62,087 nt of DNA from Pseudomonadota bacterium. GTDB taxonomy: Bacteria > Pseudomonadota > Gammaproteobacteria > Steroidobacterales > Steroidobacteraceae. Where the stretch lies: positions 1 to 62,087 of the forward strand of contig JANXQL010000067.1 in the NCBI GenBank assembly GCA_025356815.1, read 5' to 3'. The notes below the pieces were generated by a model, which saw nothing but the letters and a program-made list of their open reading frames with translations, did no database searches and had not been told where the DNA came from. Shown here one piece after another: positions 45,125 through 55,389 of the stretch; the stretch's first letter is position 1, and each line of letters opens with the position of its first letter. A program made the translations under genes and the position numbers.

Positions 45125-46331
45125 CCGCGCGGCGGCACTGGCGTTGCTGGCCTGGCTGTCGGGCTGCACGCTGATCCGCCCGCCGCCGCCGCCACCGCCA
45201 CCGCCGGTGGCGGTGGTCCCGCCTGCGCCCGTCTACGAGCGCGCCAGCGCAAGCCATCGCTTCGTGCTGGAGTCGCCGCACACCGGTGTCGTTGGCAACC
45301 TGCAGATGACGACAGTCGGTGCGGACGACACACTTCCGGACATCGCGCGGCGCTTCAACGTCGGCTACGAGGAGATCGTTCGCGCCAACCCTGGGGTGGA
45401 CCCGTGGGTGCCGGGCGCGGGTCGTGACATCGTCGTGCCGACCCGCTTCGTGCTGCCGGACGCGCCGCACGAAGGCGTGGTGATCAACGTCGCGGCGATG
45501 CGTCTGTACTACTACCCGAAGCCGGCGAAGGGCGAACCGCAGGTCGTGTTTACGCACCCGATCGGCATCGGCAAGGTCGGCTGGCAGACGCCGGAGGGCA
45601 CCACCAAGGTGGTCGCGCGGGTCAAGGATCCGGTCTGGGTGCCGCCGGTGTCGGTCCGCAAGGAACATCTCGACAATGGCGACGTGCTGCCGCCGAAGGT
45701 CGCGGCAGGTCCGGACAACCCGCTTGGCGCCTACATGTTCAGGCTCGGCTGGCCGAGCTACCTGATCCACGGCACCAACAAGCCGTATGGGGTCGGCATG
45801 CGCTCAAGCCACGGCTGCGTGCGCCTGTATCCGGAGGACATCGCGATCCTCTACGACACGGTGCCGATCGGCACCCCGGTACGGGTCGTCAACCAGCCGA
45901 TCGTGATCGGCTGGCGCAACGAGACGCTGTACGCGCAGGCCTACGGTGCGCTCGAGGACGATCCGCGCAGCGCGCGCCCGCAGGCGCTGCTGCTGCCGGT
46001 CAAGCTCGCCAAAGGCACCAAGAGCCCGTTGTGGCAGGGCATCCGCGCGCACGAAAAGGAGATCGACTGGGAGCGCCTGAAGGCGCTCGCGAGCGAGCCG
46101 CGGGGCGTGCCGGTGTCGGTCATGAAACGCGATGCGGCGTCGGTGGCCGCAGTGGTCGCCGCCGCCCGGCACGTGCGCAATGAACTGCCCGATGGGGCGA
46201 CCTGGGATGGCACGAGCGGGCTGTTGGTCGACCAGCAGCAGTACAACGAGATGATCGGCGCGCGTGAACCCGCCGCCGTGGCGCCGGCCATGCCGGCGGA
46301 CGTGTCCGCGCCCAGTCCGCCGACCCACTGA
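45078..46331 (+). CDS. L,D-transpeptidase lipoprotein
   Basis: 417 residues from the ATG at 45078 (45087 or 45093 also possible). Lipobox cysteine Cys30 in WLSGC and a nine-proline linker. A LysM-like segment (DDTLPDIARRFNVGYEEIVRANPG) is followed by the YkuD catalytic domain with H231-GTNKPYG and SSHGC247-VRLYPEDI. It forms 3-3 or lipoprotein cross-links in peptidoglycan in the periplasm. Placed after the envelope LemA/TPM genes. Confidence 0.92.
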   Translation: MGAMAMSFRTARCCSSRAAALALLAWLSGCTLIRPPPPPPPPPVAVVPPAPVYERASASHRFVLESPHTGVVGNLQMTTVGADDTLPDIARRFNVGYEEIVRANPGVDPWVPGAGRDIVVPTRFVLPDAPHEGVVINVAAMRLYYYPKPAKGEPQVVFTHPIGIGKVGWQTPEGTTKVVARVKDPVWVPPVSVRKEHLDNGDVLPPKVAAGPDNPLGAYMFRLGWPSYLIHGTNKPYGVGMRSSHGCVRLYPEDIAILYDTVPIGTPVRVVNQPIVIGWRNETLYAQAYGALEDDPRSARPQALLLPVKLAKGTKSPLWQGIRAHEKEIDWERLKALASEPRGVPVSVMKRDAASVAAVVAAARHVRNELPDGATWDGTSGLLVDQQQYNEMIGAREPAAVAPAMPADVSAPSPPTH

Positions 46332-46349
46332 TCGCGGCCGACCGCCCCG

Positions 46350-46378
46350 CTGTCACACGCCCGTCACGGGGCCGTCAT
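46350..46378 (+). promoter_or_regulatory. Pho box (three PhoB-type direct repeats)
   Basis: CTGTCAC, CCGTCAC and CCGTCAT begin at 46350, 46361 and 46372, an exact 11-bp period with 7-bp units and 4-bp gaps, as in PhoB binding sites. It lies 38 bp before the glycosyltransferase start. No good -10 hexamer follows, which is common for GC-rich PhoB promoters but leaves the start point open. Confidence 0.6.
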
Positions 46379-46415
46379 ACCGTCCGCTTGCCCCGGTGGG
46401 CGTGGGACGAAGACG

Positions 46416-47642
46416 TTGCGCATCCTGATGATCTCCGATGTGAGCTTCCCGCGGGTCAATGGGGTGTCGACGTCGATCGCGACGTTCCGCCATAGCCTCG
46501 CTGAGCTTGGTCACGAGTCGACGCTGATCGCGCCGGCCTATCCGGGCGCCGCGCTGGATGAGCCGGGCCTCATCCGGGTGCCGTCGCGGGGCGTGCCGCG
46601 TGATCCCGAGGACCGGTTGATGAGCCGCCGCTACATCGACCGGCTGGGCGCCGGGCTGGCCACGGGCGGCTACGACGTGGTCCACGTGCACACGCCGTTC
46701 GTCGCGCACTACGCGGGGGTCGCGCTCGCCCGACGCCTCGGCGTACCGGTGGTCGAGACCTACCACACGTTCTTCGAGGAGTACCTGCACCATTACGTGC
46801 CGGTATTGCCGAGGGCCCTGACCCGGCGGCTCGCGCGCAGGATGAGCGTCTCTCAGTGCGCGGCGGTCGACGCGCTGGTGGTGCCGTCGCGGCAGATGCT
46901 CGCGCGACTCCACGGCTACGGCATCCGCGGCCGCGCCGAAGTGCTGCCGACCGGAGTCGACCTCGTGCGGTTCCGGGGCGGCGACGGCGGCGCCTTCCGG
47001 CGCCAGCACGGCATCCCGGCGCAGCGGCCGGTGCTGGTACATATCTCGCGCGTCGCGCACGAGAAGAACATCGATTTCATCCTGCACGCGCTGGTGCGCG
47101 TGCGTGCCGTTCTGCCGGAGGTCCTGCTGGTGATCGCAGGCGAGGGACCGGCACTTGCGCACCTCAGGCAACTGACCGCCCGCCTCGGGCTCGGGGCGAA
47201 CGTACTATTCGTCGGCTACCTGAATCGCGCCACGACGCTGCTGGACGCCTACCGCGCGGGCGATGCGTTCGTGTTCGCCTCGCGCACCGAGACACAGGGG
47301 CTGGTCCTGCTCGAGGCGCTCGCGCTGGGCGTGCCGGTCGTGTCCACCGCCGTGATGGGTACCGCCGACGTGCTCGCCGGCGTGCAGGGCGCGCTGGTCG
47401 CGCCGGACGAGGTCGCAGGCTTTGCCGCGTGCGTGCTGCGCGTGCTGACGCAGCCCAAGCTGCGCGCGCGTCTCGCGCTCGCCGCGCCCGCGGACGCGGC
47501 GGCCTGGTCTGCCTCGGCCATGGCGACCCGGCTGGCGGCGTTGTACCGTGAACTTGCGACCGCGGCGGCGTCCAGAGGCTATAGTTCGTCCCCCGACACC
47601 GGAGTGATGGACGCGACATGCCGACTCAATGGCTCCGAGTGA
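46416..47642 (+). CDS. GT4 family glycosyltransferase
   Basis: 408 residues from a TTG start (GGACGAAG upstream). Two Rossmann domains: MRILMISDVSFPRVNGVST with the N-terminal GST-loop, VVHVHTPFVAHYAG, then the acceptor and donor parts VHISRVAHEKNIDFIL and the EX7E motif ETQGLVLLEALALG. Close to lipid or diacylglycerol glucosyl/mannosyl-type GT4 enzymes, with no signal peptide. The upstream Pho box suggests a role in phosphate-sparing glycolipid synthesis, though the acceptor is not provable here. Confidence 0.88.
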   Translation: MRILMISDVSFPRVNGVSTSIATFRHSLAELGHESTLIAPAYPGAALDEPGLIRVPSRGVPRDPEDRLMSRRYIDRLGAGLATGGYDVVHVHTPFVAHYAGVALARRLGVPVVETYHTFFEEYLHHYVPVLPRALTRRLARRMSVSQCAAVDALVVPSRQMLARLHGYGIRGRAEVLPTGVDLVRFRGGDGGAFRRQHGIPAQRPVLVHISRVAHEKNIDFILHALVRVRAVLPEVLLVIAGEGPALAHLRQLTARLGLGANVLFVGYLNRATTLLDAYRAGDAFVFASRTETQGLVLLEALALGVPVVSTAVMGTADVLAGVQGALVAPDEVAGFAACVLRVLTQPKLRARLALAAPADAAAWSASAMATRLAALYRELATAAASRGYSSSPDTGVMDATCRLNGSE

Positions 47643-47746
47643 TGCTCGACGAGGTCGAGCGCAAGCGCCGCGAGGCGGCCGCCGCCAAGGCCGAGGCTGA
47701 CCGCCGCGCCACGACTCCCCGCACGCCGCACGCTGCCGGCCGCTGA
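47618..47746 (+). CDS. Possible small basic protein
   Basis: 42 residues from the ATG at 47618, overlapping the GT4 3' end in another frame, with GGAG 13 bases upstream. The sequence is highly charged and helical (LDEVERKRREAAAAKAEADRR) with a Thr/Pro/His tail. No homologue recognised; may be chance. Confidence 0.35.
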   Translation: MPTQWLRVMLDEVERKRREAAAAKAEADRRATTPRTPHAAGR

Positions 47747-47819
47747 GACCGCGCCGCCGCCCTCGGCGACGTCGGGCGCTGTGCTACTCTCCTTCCTACA
47801 GGGAAAGGGGACCTCCGGG

Positions 47820-49448
47820 TTGCGCGAAAGACTTACGCCCGGCATACACGTAGCGATTGAAGCCGGCGCCGGACAGGCGATCGGGCGCGTCGCCACTGCG
47901 ACCGCAGCCTTCGTCGGGCGCGCCCTGCGCGGTCCGGTCAACCGCCCCGTCCTGATCACCTGCTTCGCCGACTTCCAGGACGTGTTCGGCGGCCTGTGGC
48001 AGCCGAGCCCGCTGTCCTACGCGATCGAGCAGTACTTCGAGAACGGCGGCCGCGAAGCCCGCGTGGTCCGCGTGGTCAACGGCGGACGGCCGGCGACACT
48101 GGCGATGCCGGTGCCGCACGGGCCGCCGCTGACGCTCGAGGCCTGCTGCCCGGGTACGCGCGAGTTCCTGCGCGCGGCGGTCGACTACGACAACATCCCC
48201 GCCACCGAGGTCGATTCGTTCAACCTGGTCGTGCAGCGCGTGCGCGCGCCCGGGTCCGAGCACGTCGAGGACCAGGAGATCTACGCGCGCGCATCGGTGG
48301 CGCCGGATTCCCCGCGCCACGTCAGCCTGCTACTGGCGGATTCGGCGCTGGTCAGCCTTCGCGGGCCAGTTCCGCTGGAGCGGCCGGCACTGACCCACCG
48401 CGGCGATGGGCGCGCGTTCGCGTCCTACGTCAACTCCAGCCCCGACGGCGACGACGGCGGGCCGCTGACCGACTACGACCTCATCGGCTCCGCGACCGCG
48501 CACACCGGCCTGTTCGCCTTCCGCGACGAGGACGCGTTCAACTTCCTGTGCCTGCCGCCGCTGACGCGCGACACGCCGGCCGGGCCGAGCGTGCTGCTGG
48601 TCGCCAAGCGCCTGTGTCGCGAGCGCCGTGCGATGTTGATGGTCGATCCGCCGGCGGACTGGATCACGCCCGCCGCTGCGCTTGCCGGCCTGCGCCAGTT
48701 CCACTTCGCCAGCGACGACGCGCTGATGTACTTCCCGTGGATCCAGGCCTACGACCGCCTGCGCGGTCGTTTCGAGAACTTCCCGCCCGGCGCCGCGGCG
48801 GCGGGCATGCTCGCCCGCCTGGAAGGGGCGCGGCCGCTGTGGAACGCCGTCGACTGCGCCGAGGACGGGCCGCTGCGTCCCGGCCTGCGGCCGAGCTGCG
48901 TCGTGGCCGAGGAATGGCGCGCACGGCTGGCGAACGCGGGCGTCAACACGCTGCAGGCAGTGCGCGCGCGCAAGGCCGTGCGTGCCCGCACGCTCGCCGG
49001 CGCGCGCGCGAGCATGCCCGACTGGCGCTACCTCGGGCTGCGGCGCCTCGCGCTGGGTGTGGTCGAGAGCGTCGTTCGCGGTACGCACTGGGTGCTGTTC
49101 GAGGCGGCGGGGCCCGAGCTGTGGTGGCGGCTGCAGACGCAGGTCGGCGAGTTTCTCGCGGCTCTGGAGCAGGACGGCGCGTTCCCGGCGGTGCCGCCAC
49201 GGCAGGCGTGGTTCTCGATCTGCGACGAGCGCGTCAACCCGCAGCGCCAGCTGGCGGGTGTGAACGTGCTGTTCGGCTACGCCGCCACGCGCGAGGGCGA
49301 GTGGCAGTGCTGGCTGCTGAGCCATGGTCCGCAGGGCACGCGTGTGCAGCAGGTCAGCCTGAACCGGCTGCACGGTGCCGGCGGTCGCCCGCCGATGGAT
49401 CCGGAGTTCGACGTTGCGACGCTGCTGCACGAGCAGCTGCGCGTCTAG
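47820..49448 (+). CDS. Contractile tail sheath-like protein (orphan)
   Basis: 542 residues from the TTG at 47820, which follows GGGAAAGGGGA (a GTG at 47781 would add 13 residues). N-terminal TPGIHV (6-11), TAAFVGRALRGPVNRPV (28-44) and FENGGREARVVRV (73-85) match phage tail-sheath N-termini. The C-terminal sheath domain is clear: GTHWVLFEAAGPELWWRLQ (421-439) and AWFSICDERVNPQRQLAG (463-480), whose family pattern is NP...AG. No tube, baseplate, spike, AAA or other phage gene lies nearby, and the flanking genes are metabolic. Confidence 0.8.
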   Translation: MRERLTPGIHVAIEAGAGQAIGRVATATAAFVGRALRGPVNRPVLITCFADFQDVFGGLWQPSPLSYAIEQYFENGGREARVVRVVNGGRPATLAMPVPHGPPLTLEACCPGTREFLRAAVDYDNIPATEVDSFNLVVQRVRAPGSEHVEDQEIYARASVAPDSPRHVSLLLADSALVSLRGPVPLERPALTHRGDGRAFASYVNSSPDGDDGGPLTDYDLIGSATAHTGLFAFRDEDAFNFLCLPPLTRDTPAGPSVLLVAKRLCRERRAMLMVDPPADWITPAAALAGLRQFHFASDDALMYFPWIQAYDRLRGRFENFPPGAAAAGMLARLEGARPLWNAVDCAEDGPLRPGLRPSCVVAEEWRARLANAGVNTLQAVRARKAVRARTLAGARASMPDWRYLGLRRLALGVVESVVRGTHWVLFEAAGPELWWRLQTQVGEFLAALEQDGAFPAVPPRQAWFSICDERVNPQRQLAGVNVLFGYAATREGEWQCWLLSHGPQGTRVQQVSLNRLHGAGGRPPMDPEFDVATLLHEQLRV

Positions 49449-52400
49449 CGCCCGCTCCGGATCCCGTAGCCCCCGCCCCCCGGCGTCTCGATCAGGATCC
49501 GGTCCCCCGTCGCGACCTCCACCGCCGCCGTCGCGGCTTGCACCTCGCGCCGACCGTCGGCGCGGATCACGGTCGTGCGGCCGCACTCGCCATCGCCGCC
49601 CCCCGCGAGACCCCGCGGCGCGAGCCTGCGATGGTTGGCGAGGATCGCCGCTGACAGCGGCCGGCGGAACTCGATGCAGCGCACGAGGCCGTCGCCGCCG
49701 CGGTGGCGGCCGCTGCCGCCGGAGCCGCGCCGATAGGAGAACTCCACCAGCAGCACCGGCAGGCGTGACTCGAGCACTTCGGGATCGGTCAGGCGCGAGT
49801 TGGTCATGTGCGTCTGCACGCCGCTCGCGCCGTCGAAGCCAGGGCCCGCGCCTGCGCCGCCCGCGATCGTCTCGTAGTACTGGCAGTCGGCATCCCCGAA
49901 GGTGAAGTTGTTCATCGTGCCCTGCGAATCGGCCAGCACGCCCAGTGCGCCGTACAGAAGGTCGACGATGCACTGCGAGGTCTCGACGTTGCCGGCGACG
50001 ACTGCCGCCGGCGGCTGCGGGTCGAGCAGCGAGCCCGGCGGGATCACAAGCGTGAGCGGCGCAAGGCAGCCCTCGTTGAGCGGGATGTCTTCCTCGACCA
50101 GCGTACGCAGCACGTACAGCACGGCGGCCGTGCAGACGGCGCGCGGTGCATTGAAGTTGCTCGGCGACTGCGGCGAGGTGCCGCTGAAGTCGACACGCGC
50201 CGCGCCGAGCGCGGCGTCCACCTCGAGCGTGACGACGATCCGCTCGCCGCCGTCGAGCTCGCGCGTCTGTCGGATCGGGCCGCGGCCCGCGATCGGCAGC
50301 GCCCGCAGCGCTGCGCGCACGCGCGCCTCGGCGTGCGCTTGCACGTGGCCGAGGTAGGCGGTGACGACGTCCATGCCGTAGTCGTCCACCAGACGCGCCA
50401 GCTCCGCGGCGCCGCGTGCGTTCGCCGCCAGCTGCGCGGCGAGGTCGGCGAGGTTGCGGGAGACATTGCGCGCCGGCCACGGCGCGCGCCCCAGCAGCGC
50501 GCGCACGAGCGCCTCCTGCAGCACGCCGGCTGCGACGATCCGCTCGCCCTCGAACAGCGCGCCTTCCTGGTCGATGCTGCGGCTGAACGGCGGCATCGAT
50601 CCCGGCGTGATGCCGCCGACATCGGCGTGGTGGGCGCGCGCGGCCACCCAGAAGGCTGGGCGCGCTCCGCCCGGCCGGTGCACGGGGCTGACGACGGTGA
50701 GATCCGGCAGGTGCGTGCCGCCGGCGTACGGCGAGTTGACGAGATAAGCGTCGCCCGCCGCGACCCGATCGCGATGCGCGCTCATCACGGCACGCACGCT
50801 CGCGCCCATCGAGCCCAGATGCACGGGCATGTGCGGCGCGTTCGCCACCAGCCGACCATCCGCATCGAACAGCGCACACGAGTAGTCCAGCCTTTCACGG
50901 ATGTTCACCGAGCTCGCCGTTTGCTGCAGCACTGCGCCCATCTGCTCGGCGATGTGCGTGTAAAGGCCGTTGAAGACCTCCAGCAGCACCGGGTCCGGCC
51001 GCTGCGTCTGGAGCGCGCGGTGCGCGCGGGGGGTGGTGCGGCTGAGCAGGAGCTCGCCGCCTTCGCAGTGGCGTGCGCGCCAGCCGGGCTCGAGCACGGT
51101 GGTCGTGGTGGCCTCGATCAGCAGCGCCGGACCCTCGACGACGGCACCGTCCGCGAGCGTGTCGCGGCGCAGCACCGGGACTTCCCGCCACTGACCTTCG
51201 CAGCAGACGCGTGCCCGGCGCGGGCCGCGCGCGGCCGCGGCCGCGGCAAGGACCGCAAGCGTGACCGGCGTCGCCACGCCGGCGAGCTCGACGCTGACTG
51301 CGGCGATGTTGAGCGCTGCGCCGTCTGCCGGCCGGTAGCCGAAGCGCCGTGCATGTTCGACCTCGACGGCAGCCGCCATCGACGCGACGTCCGACAGCGG
51401 CGTCGGCAGTGCCACGTCCGAATCCGCGACCCGCACCTCGGCGAGGATCCGGCAGTCACTCACCAACCCGCCGTCGAGGCCGGCGAGTGCCCCCTGACGC
51501 AGCGCGGCAGCGAGTGCACGGGCGGCCGCGACGCCGGCATCGTCGAGTGCAAGGCCGAGCGTCCCGCGGCGTACCGCGCGCGGCTCGGCAAGACCGATCC
51601 CCACCGCCGAGAGCACGCCGGCGAGCGGGTGAATCAGGATAGAGCGCACATCGAGCGCCTCGGCCACCCGGCACGCCGCCTGGCCGCCGGCGCCGCCGAA
51701 GCAGGCGAGCGTGAACTCGGCCGGGTCGTGTCCCACCTTCAGGCTGACGTGCTTGATGGCGTTCGCCATCGTCTCCACCGCGACCGTCAGGAAGCCTTCG
51801 GCGACCGCCTCCGCAGTCACCGCGCGGCCGGTCTGTGCCGCGACCAGCGCGGCGAGCGCGTCGAAGCGCTCACGCACGACGCTCGCATCGAGCAGCGCAT
51901 CGCCCGCCGGCCCGAACGTTGCCGGCAAGTCGCCAGGCACGAGCCGGCCGAGCAGCACGTGGCAATCGGTGACGGTGAGCGGGCCGCCACGGCCGTAACT
52001 CGCTGGGCCGGGCACAGCACCTGCCGACTCGGGACCCACCGCGAAGCGACCTTCGCAGAAGCGCAGGATCGAGCCGCCACCGGCGGCGACGGTGTGCACA
52101 TCCAGCGCTGGCACCGCGAGCCGCACGCCCGCCACCCGCAGCTCATGGCGTCGCGCATACGCGCCGTCGTACAGCGACACGTCGGTGGAAGTGCCGCCCA
52201 TGTCGAAGCCGATCAGCCGCTCGATGCCCGCGCGGCGCCCGGTCTGCACCATGCCCACGACCCCGCCGGCGGGACCGGACAGTACGCCGTTCGTGCCACG
52301 AAACGCACTCGCAGGAGCGAGCCCGCCATGGCTCTGCATCAGCTCGACGCGGATGCCCGGGCCGAGCGCCGCGAGCTGCGTGGTCAGCGTCGCGACGTAG

Positions 52401-53053
52401 CGGGTGATCAGCACGGCAAGGTACGCCTCCGCCGCGGTGGTGTGTCCACGCGCGATGTAGCCCTCGACCGGCGTCACCTCGTGCGACGCCGCCACCGCCT
52501 CGAAGCCGGCCGCGCGGGCCAGCGCCGCCGCCGCCCGCTCGTGGGCCGGAAAGCGCCAGCCATGCAGGAACACGATCGCGACGCTCTCGCAGCCGGCGGC
52601 GCGCGCGGCGCGCAGCTCGAGCGCCAGACGCGCAGGGTCCGACGCCTCCAACTCGCGACCGTCGGCGTCGACCCTGCCACGCGCCTCGATCACGCGCTCG
52701 TACAGCGGCGCGGGCAACTCGATGTGACGGCGGAACAGGTGCGGCCGCTCCTGCGTGCCGATCGCGAGCGCGTCGCCGAGCCCGACCTGCGTTACCAGTA
52801 GTGTGCGCGCGCCGCGCCGCTCGAGCAGCGCGTTGGTGGCGACCGTGGTACCGACTCGTACGCGAGCGATCGGAGCCCCCGACGCGCCATTGCGTTCGAG
52901 CAGGCGGCGGATGCCGGGGACCGTGGCGTCGAGGTAACGACCCGGCGCAACCGACAGCAGCTTCAGCGCATCGATCGTGCCGTCGGGGCGACGGGCGACC
53001 ACGTCGGTGAACGTGCCGCCTCTGTCGACCCAGAATTCCCAAGCTCCAGCCAT
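49445..53053 (-). CDS. Fused 5-oxoprolinase/N-methylhydantoinase (HyuA-HyuB)
   Basis: 1202 residues from the ATG at 53053 (GGACGG upstream). N-terminal Hydant_A_N/HyuA half: [20 protein letters not shown], then the ATP-binding [16 protein letters not shown] and AAGGGSI. A HyuB half follows from about residue 690: [34 protein letters not shown], and the end GGGGYGI. Full A+B fusions are typical of ATP-dependent 5-oxoprolinase, which opens 5-oxoproline to glutamate, but hydantoinase use cannot be excluded. The 3' end overlaps the sheath gene by 4 bp. Confidence 0.92.
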   Translation of the reverse strand: MAGAWEFWVDRGGTFTDVVARRPDGTIDALKLLSVAPGRYLDATVPGIRRLLERNGASGAPIARVRVGTTVATNALLERRGARTLLVTQVGLGDALAIGTQERPHLFRRHIELPAPLYERVIEARGRVDADGRELEASDPARLALELRAARAAGCESVAIVFLHGWRFPAHERAAAALARAAGFEAVAASHEVTPVEGYIARGHTTAAEAYLAVLITRYVATLTTQLAALGPGIRVELMQSHGGLAPASAFRGTNGVLSGPAGGVVGMVQTGRRAGIERLIGFDMGGTSTDVSLYDGAYARRHELRVAGVRLAVPALDVHTVAAGGGSILRFCEGRFAVGPESAGAVPGPASYGRGGPLTVTDCHVLLGRLVPGDLPATFGPAGDALLDASVVRERFDALAALVAAQTGRAVTAEAVAEGFLTVAVETMANAIKHVSLKVGHDPAEFTLACFGGAGGQAACRVAEALDVRSILIHPLAGVLSAVGIGLAEPRAVRRGTLGLALDDAGVAAARALAAALRQGALAGLDGGLVSDCRILAEVRVADSDVALPTPLSDVASMAAAVEVEHARRFGYRPADGAALNIAAVSVELAGVATPVTLAVLAAAAAARGPRRARVCCEGQWREVPVLRRDTLADGAVVEGPALLIEATTTTVLEPGWRARHCEGGELLLSRTTPRAHRALQTQRPDPVLLEVFNGLYTHIAEQMGAVLQQTASSVNIRERLDYSCALFDADGRLVANAPHMPVHLGSMGASVRAVMSAHRDRVAAGDAYLVNSPYAGGTHLPDLTVVSPVHRPGGARPAFWVAARAHHADVGGITPGSMPPFSRSIDQEGALFEGERIVAAGVLQEALVRALLGRAPWPARNVSRNLADLAAQLAANARGAAELARLVDDYGMDVVTAYLGHVQAHAEARVRAALRALPIAGRGPIRQTRELDGGERIVVTLEVDAALGAARVDFSGTSPQSPSNFNAPRAVCTAAVLYVLRTLVEEDIPLNEGCLAPLTLVIPPGSLLDPQPPAAVVAGNVETSQCIVDLLYGALGVLADSQGTMNNFTFGDADCQYYETIAGGAGAGPGFDGASGVQTHMTNSRLTDPEVLESRLPVLLVEFSYRRGSGGSGRHRGGDGLVRCIEFRRPLSAAILANHRRLAPRGLAGGGDGECGRTTVIRADGRREVQAATAAVEVATGDRILIETPGGGGYGIRSGR

Positions 53054-53151
53054 GCATGTCCGTCCGGCGTGCAGTCTTCGATGCGCGGGCCGCGCCACCG
53101 CCGGCGTCGCACCTCCAGACCCTCCGCCGCAGCCGGTCGCGGCTGCGGTGC

Positions 53152-54921
53152 TCAGCCGATCCCGAGGCGGGCGAGGGTGACGGCGTCGAGTTGGGCGAGT
53201 CGCTCGCTTGCGTGCCGATAGCCGGCCTCGATCGCGATGTCGAACGCCTTCCAGTTCAGCAGGTCCACGTGTGCCAGCGGCGGGTGCAGCAGCAGGTCGC
53301 TCTGCTGGCGGCCGGCTGCGGTCGCGGCGTCCGAGTTGATCATGCCCGAGCGCCACAGGATGCGCAGGATGCCCGGGCGCCGCTGCTGCTGGCGGAACCA
53401 CGACATGGGGTTCCACAGCGGCGGCGGTTCCGGGTCGTGCAACTCGGTCGAAAAGGTCGTGTCCGCGCCGACGTCCACCGCAACGATGACGCCGGTGCTG
53501 GCCGCGCGCATGACGTCGACCGGCAGGTTGTTGATCGCGCCGCCGTCGACGTGCACGTCGCCGCGATGGAACACCGGCGGCAGCACGCCGGGGATCGCGA
53601 CCGAGGCGCGCAGCCAGCGCCACAGCTCGCCCTGGCGGTGGACGCTGCCGCGGCCGGTCGTGAGGTTGGCCGACACCGCGTAGAACGGCAGCAGCAGGTC
53701 CTCGATCGAGACGTCACCGAACTCCTGGCGCAGCAGTCGGCTGACCTTGCGGCCGGCAACCAGCGACACCAGCGGCAGCGTGTAGTCGTTGAGCGGGTTG
53801 GTGCTGACGAACGCGCGCCTGAACCGCTCGATCATCTCCGCCACCGGCCAGCCGGCCGCGACACCCGCGCCCATGATCGCACCGATGCTGGTGCCGCCGA
53901 CCAGGTCGATCGGCGCGCCGGCCTCGCGCAGCGCCCGCACCACGCCGATGTGCGCGAAGCCGCGCGCGCCGCCGCCCGACAGCACGAGCCCGACGCCGTG
54001 CCCGGCGAGCAGCCGCGTCAGGCGCGCGACATCGGCGCCGTCGCGAATGTGGTGATGGCGGATGCCTGGCATCACCTCGGCCCAGCGGGCGGCCGCACCC
54101 GACTGGATCGGTCCGCCATGGCACAGCACGAGCTCGGCGTGAGCCGCCGCTTCGCGCGGCAGCTCGGCGCCGGCAAGCGGCCAGGGGGCGGGTTCGGCGC
54201 CTGCGTTCGCCACCAGCAGCAGCGCGTCGCCTTGGCGCACACACAGCTTGGTCCACGAGGTCGGTGCCGGGTCCGCGACGTAGACGACGAAGTCGTTCGC
54301 GCTCTCGACGCGGTGGAACCAGCCGCTGGTGTGGTCAGCGCCGCGGTCGCTCCAGACCAGCTCGGTGCGTCCGCGCGCGGTGAGCTGCGCCACGAACTCG
54401 GTGGCGAGCGTCGCCACGTCGACGTCGGGGCCGTGCGGAAGCAGCGTGTAGGTGCGCGGGGTCCGCCGCACGGCGAGGCGGTCGCGGGCCTCGAGCCGGC
54501 CTACCAGCAGTTGCGAGATGCGCAACAGCGCCAGCGGGTTCTGCACGACGATGCGATCGAAGGTCTCGCGTGGCAGGCGCGCGAGGTCCGAGTCGCGAAT
54601 CGCGCGCACGGTCGCGCTGCGCGGATTTCCCGACAGCAGGCCCATTTCGCCGACCGTCTCGCCGGCCGGGATCCGCGCCAGCAGTTGCGGGGGCTCGCCG
54701 GCATAGGCGCCGAGGCAGCCGCTGACGACCAGATAGAGCGCGTCGGGCGGCTCGCCGGCCTCGAACAGCGTCGCCCCGCCGGGCAGCGCGATCCAGTCGA
54801 GGGCGCTGGCGATCGCCACCAACGTCTCGCGCGCCAGCCCGCTGAAGATGGACGACGACTCGAGCAGCGCAACCGGGTTGCGCAGCGCCTGCGTCTCGCC
54901 GAAGTCGCCTTCCATTCCCAA
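53152..54921 (-). CDS. Patatin-like phospholipase with cyclic-nucleotide-binding domain (NTE type)
   Basis: 589 residues. A cNMP-binding domain (FEAGEPPDALYLVVSG with GETVGEMGLLSGNPRSATVRA, residues 20-130) precedes a middle region and the patatin domain. The patatin has the oxyanion GGGARG (316-321), nucleophile Ser345 in GTSIG and Asp459 in DGG. This order is that of the neuropathy-target-esterase family, which hydrolyses lysophospholipids or phospholipids. No signal peptide. It lies 98 bp upstream of the fused oxoprolinase on the same strand. Confidence 0.92.
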   Translation of the reverse strand: MGMEGDFGETQALRNPVALLESSSIFSGLARETLVAIASALDWIALPGGATLFEAGEPPDALYLVVSGCLGAYAGEPPQLLARIPAGETVGEMGLLSGNPRSATVRAIRDSDLARLPRETFDRIVVQNPLALLRISQLLVGRLEARDRLAVRRTPRTYTLLPHGPDVDVATLATEFVAQLTARGRTELVWSDRGADHTSGWFHRVESANDFVVYVADPAPTSWTKLCVRQGDALLLVANAGAEPAPWPLAGAELPREAAAHAELVLCHGGPIQSGAAARWAEVMPGIRHHHIRDGADVARLTRLLAGHGVGLVLSGGGARGFAHIGVVRALREAGAPIDLVGGTSIGAIMGAGVAAGWPVAEMIERFRRAFVSTNPLNDYTLPLVSLVAGRKVSRLLRQEFGDVSIEDLLLPFYAVSANLTTGRGSVHRQGELWRWLRASVAIPGVLPPVFHRGDVHVDGGAINNLPVDVMRAASTGVIVAVDVGADTTFSTELHDPEPPPLWNPMSWFRQQQRRPGILRILWRSGMINSDAATAAGRQQSDLLLHPPLAHVDLLNWKAFDIAIEAGYRHASERLAQLDAVTLARLGIG

Positions 54922-54983
54922 CCCCCTCTTGGTCCCCTACAGTAGCGCGGTTCCCGCGGGCGCGGGCCCACGGAGTCCCGAAA

Positions 54984-55358
54984 TTGGCCGTTGCGCGCAC
55001 TCGGACCACTGCAACGTCCACGGCCACCGATGCGCGGCTGCTGGCGATCTGGCGCGCCGTGGCGGCCGTGCCGGCGGGGACCGTCGCCACTTACGGGGGC
55101 ATCGCCACGCGTGCCGGGTTGCCTGGGCGCGCGCGGATGATCGGCCGGGCGCTCAAGCTCGCCCCGGACGCGCTGGACCTGCCGTGGCACCGGATCGTCG
55201 CCGCCGGCGGGCGGATCGCCTTCCCGCCGCGCAGCGCCGCGTTCCGCGAGCAGCGCCGGCGGCTCGCCGCCGAGGGCGTCAAGGTGGAGCGCGGCCGCGT
55301 GCACCTGCCGCGGGCGTCGGATCTCGATGCGCTGCTGTGGGGCGCCGACCGCTGTTAA
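54984..55358 (+). CDS. Alkyltransferase-like protein (Atl)
   Basis: 124 residues from the TTG at 54984. MGMT-type DNA-binding domain (VPAGTVATYGGIATRAGLPGRARMIGRALK), but the acceptor cysteine is replaced: the motif reads P67-W68-H69-R70 instead of PCHR. ATL proteins bind O6-alkylguanine and flag it for nucleotide excision repair without transferring the alkyl group. It is divergent from the patatin gene. Confidence 0.92.
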   Translation: MAVARTRTTATSTATDARLLAIWRAVAAVPAGTVATYGGIATRAGLPGRARMIGRALKLAPDALDLPWHRIVAAGGRIAFPPRSAAFREQRRRLAAEGVKVERGRVHLPRASDLDALLWGADRC

Positions 55359-55389
55359 GATCGCCGCTGGTTCCGCGAGGCAGCTGCAG

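Noticed and set aside
49808-52801. A 997-codon open frame on the forward strand opposite the fused oxoprolinase
   Set aside because: GC-rich codon bias leaves long antisense frames open. Its translation is low-complexity Arg/Ala/His and shows no family, while the reverse-strand gene has clear domains.
53056-54945. A 629-codon forward frame opposite the patatin gene
   Set aside because: Shadow frame; the opposite strand has the GGGARG, GTSIG and DGG catalytic motifs.
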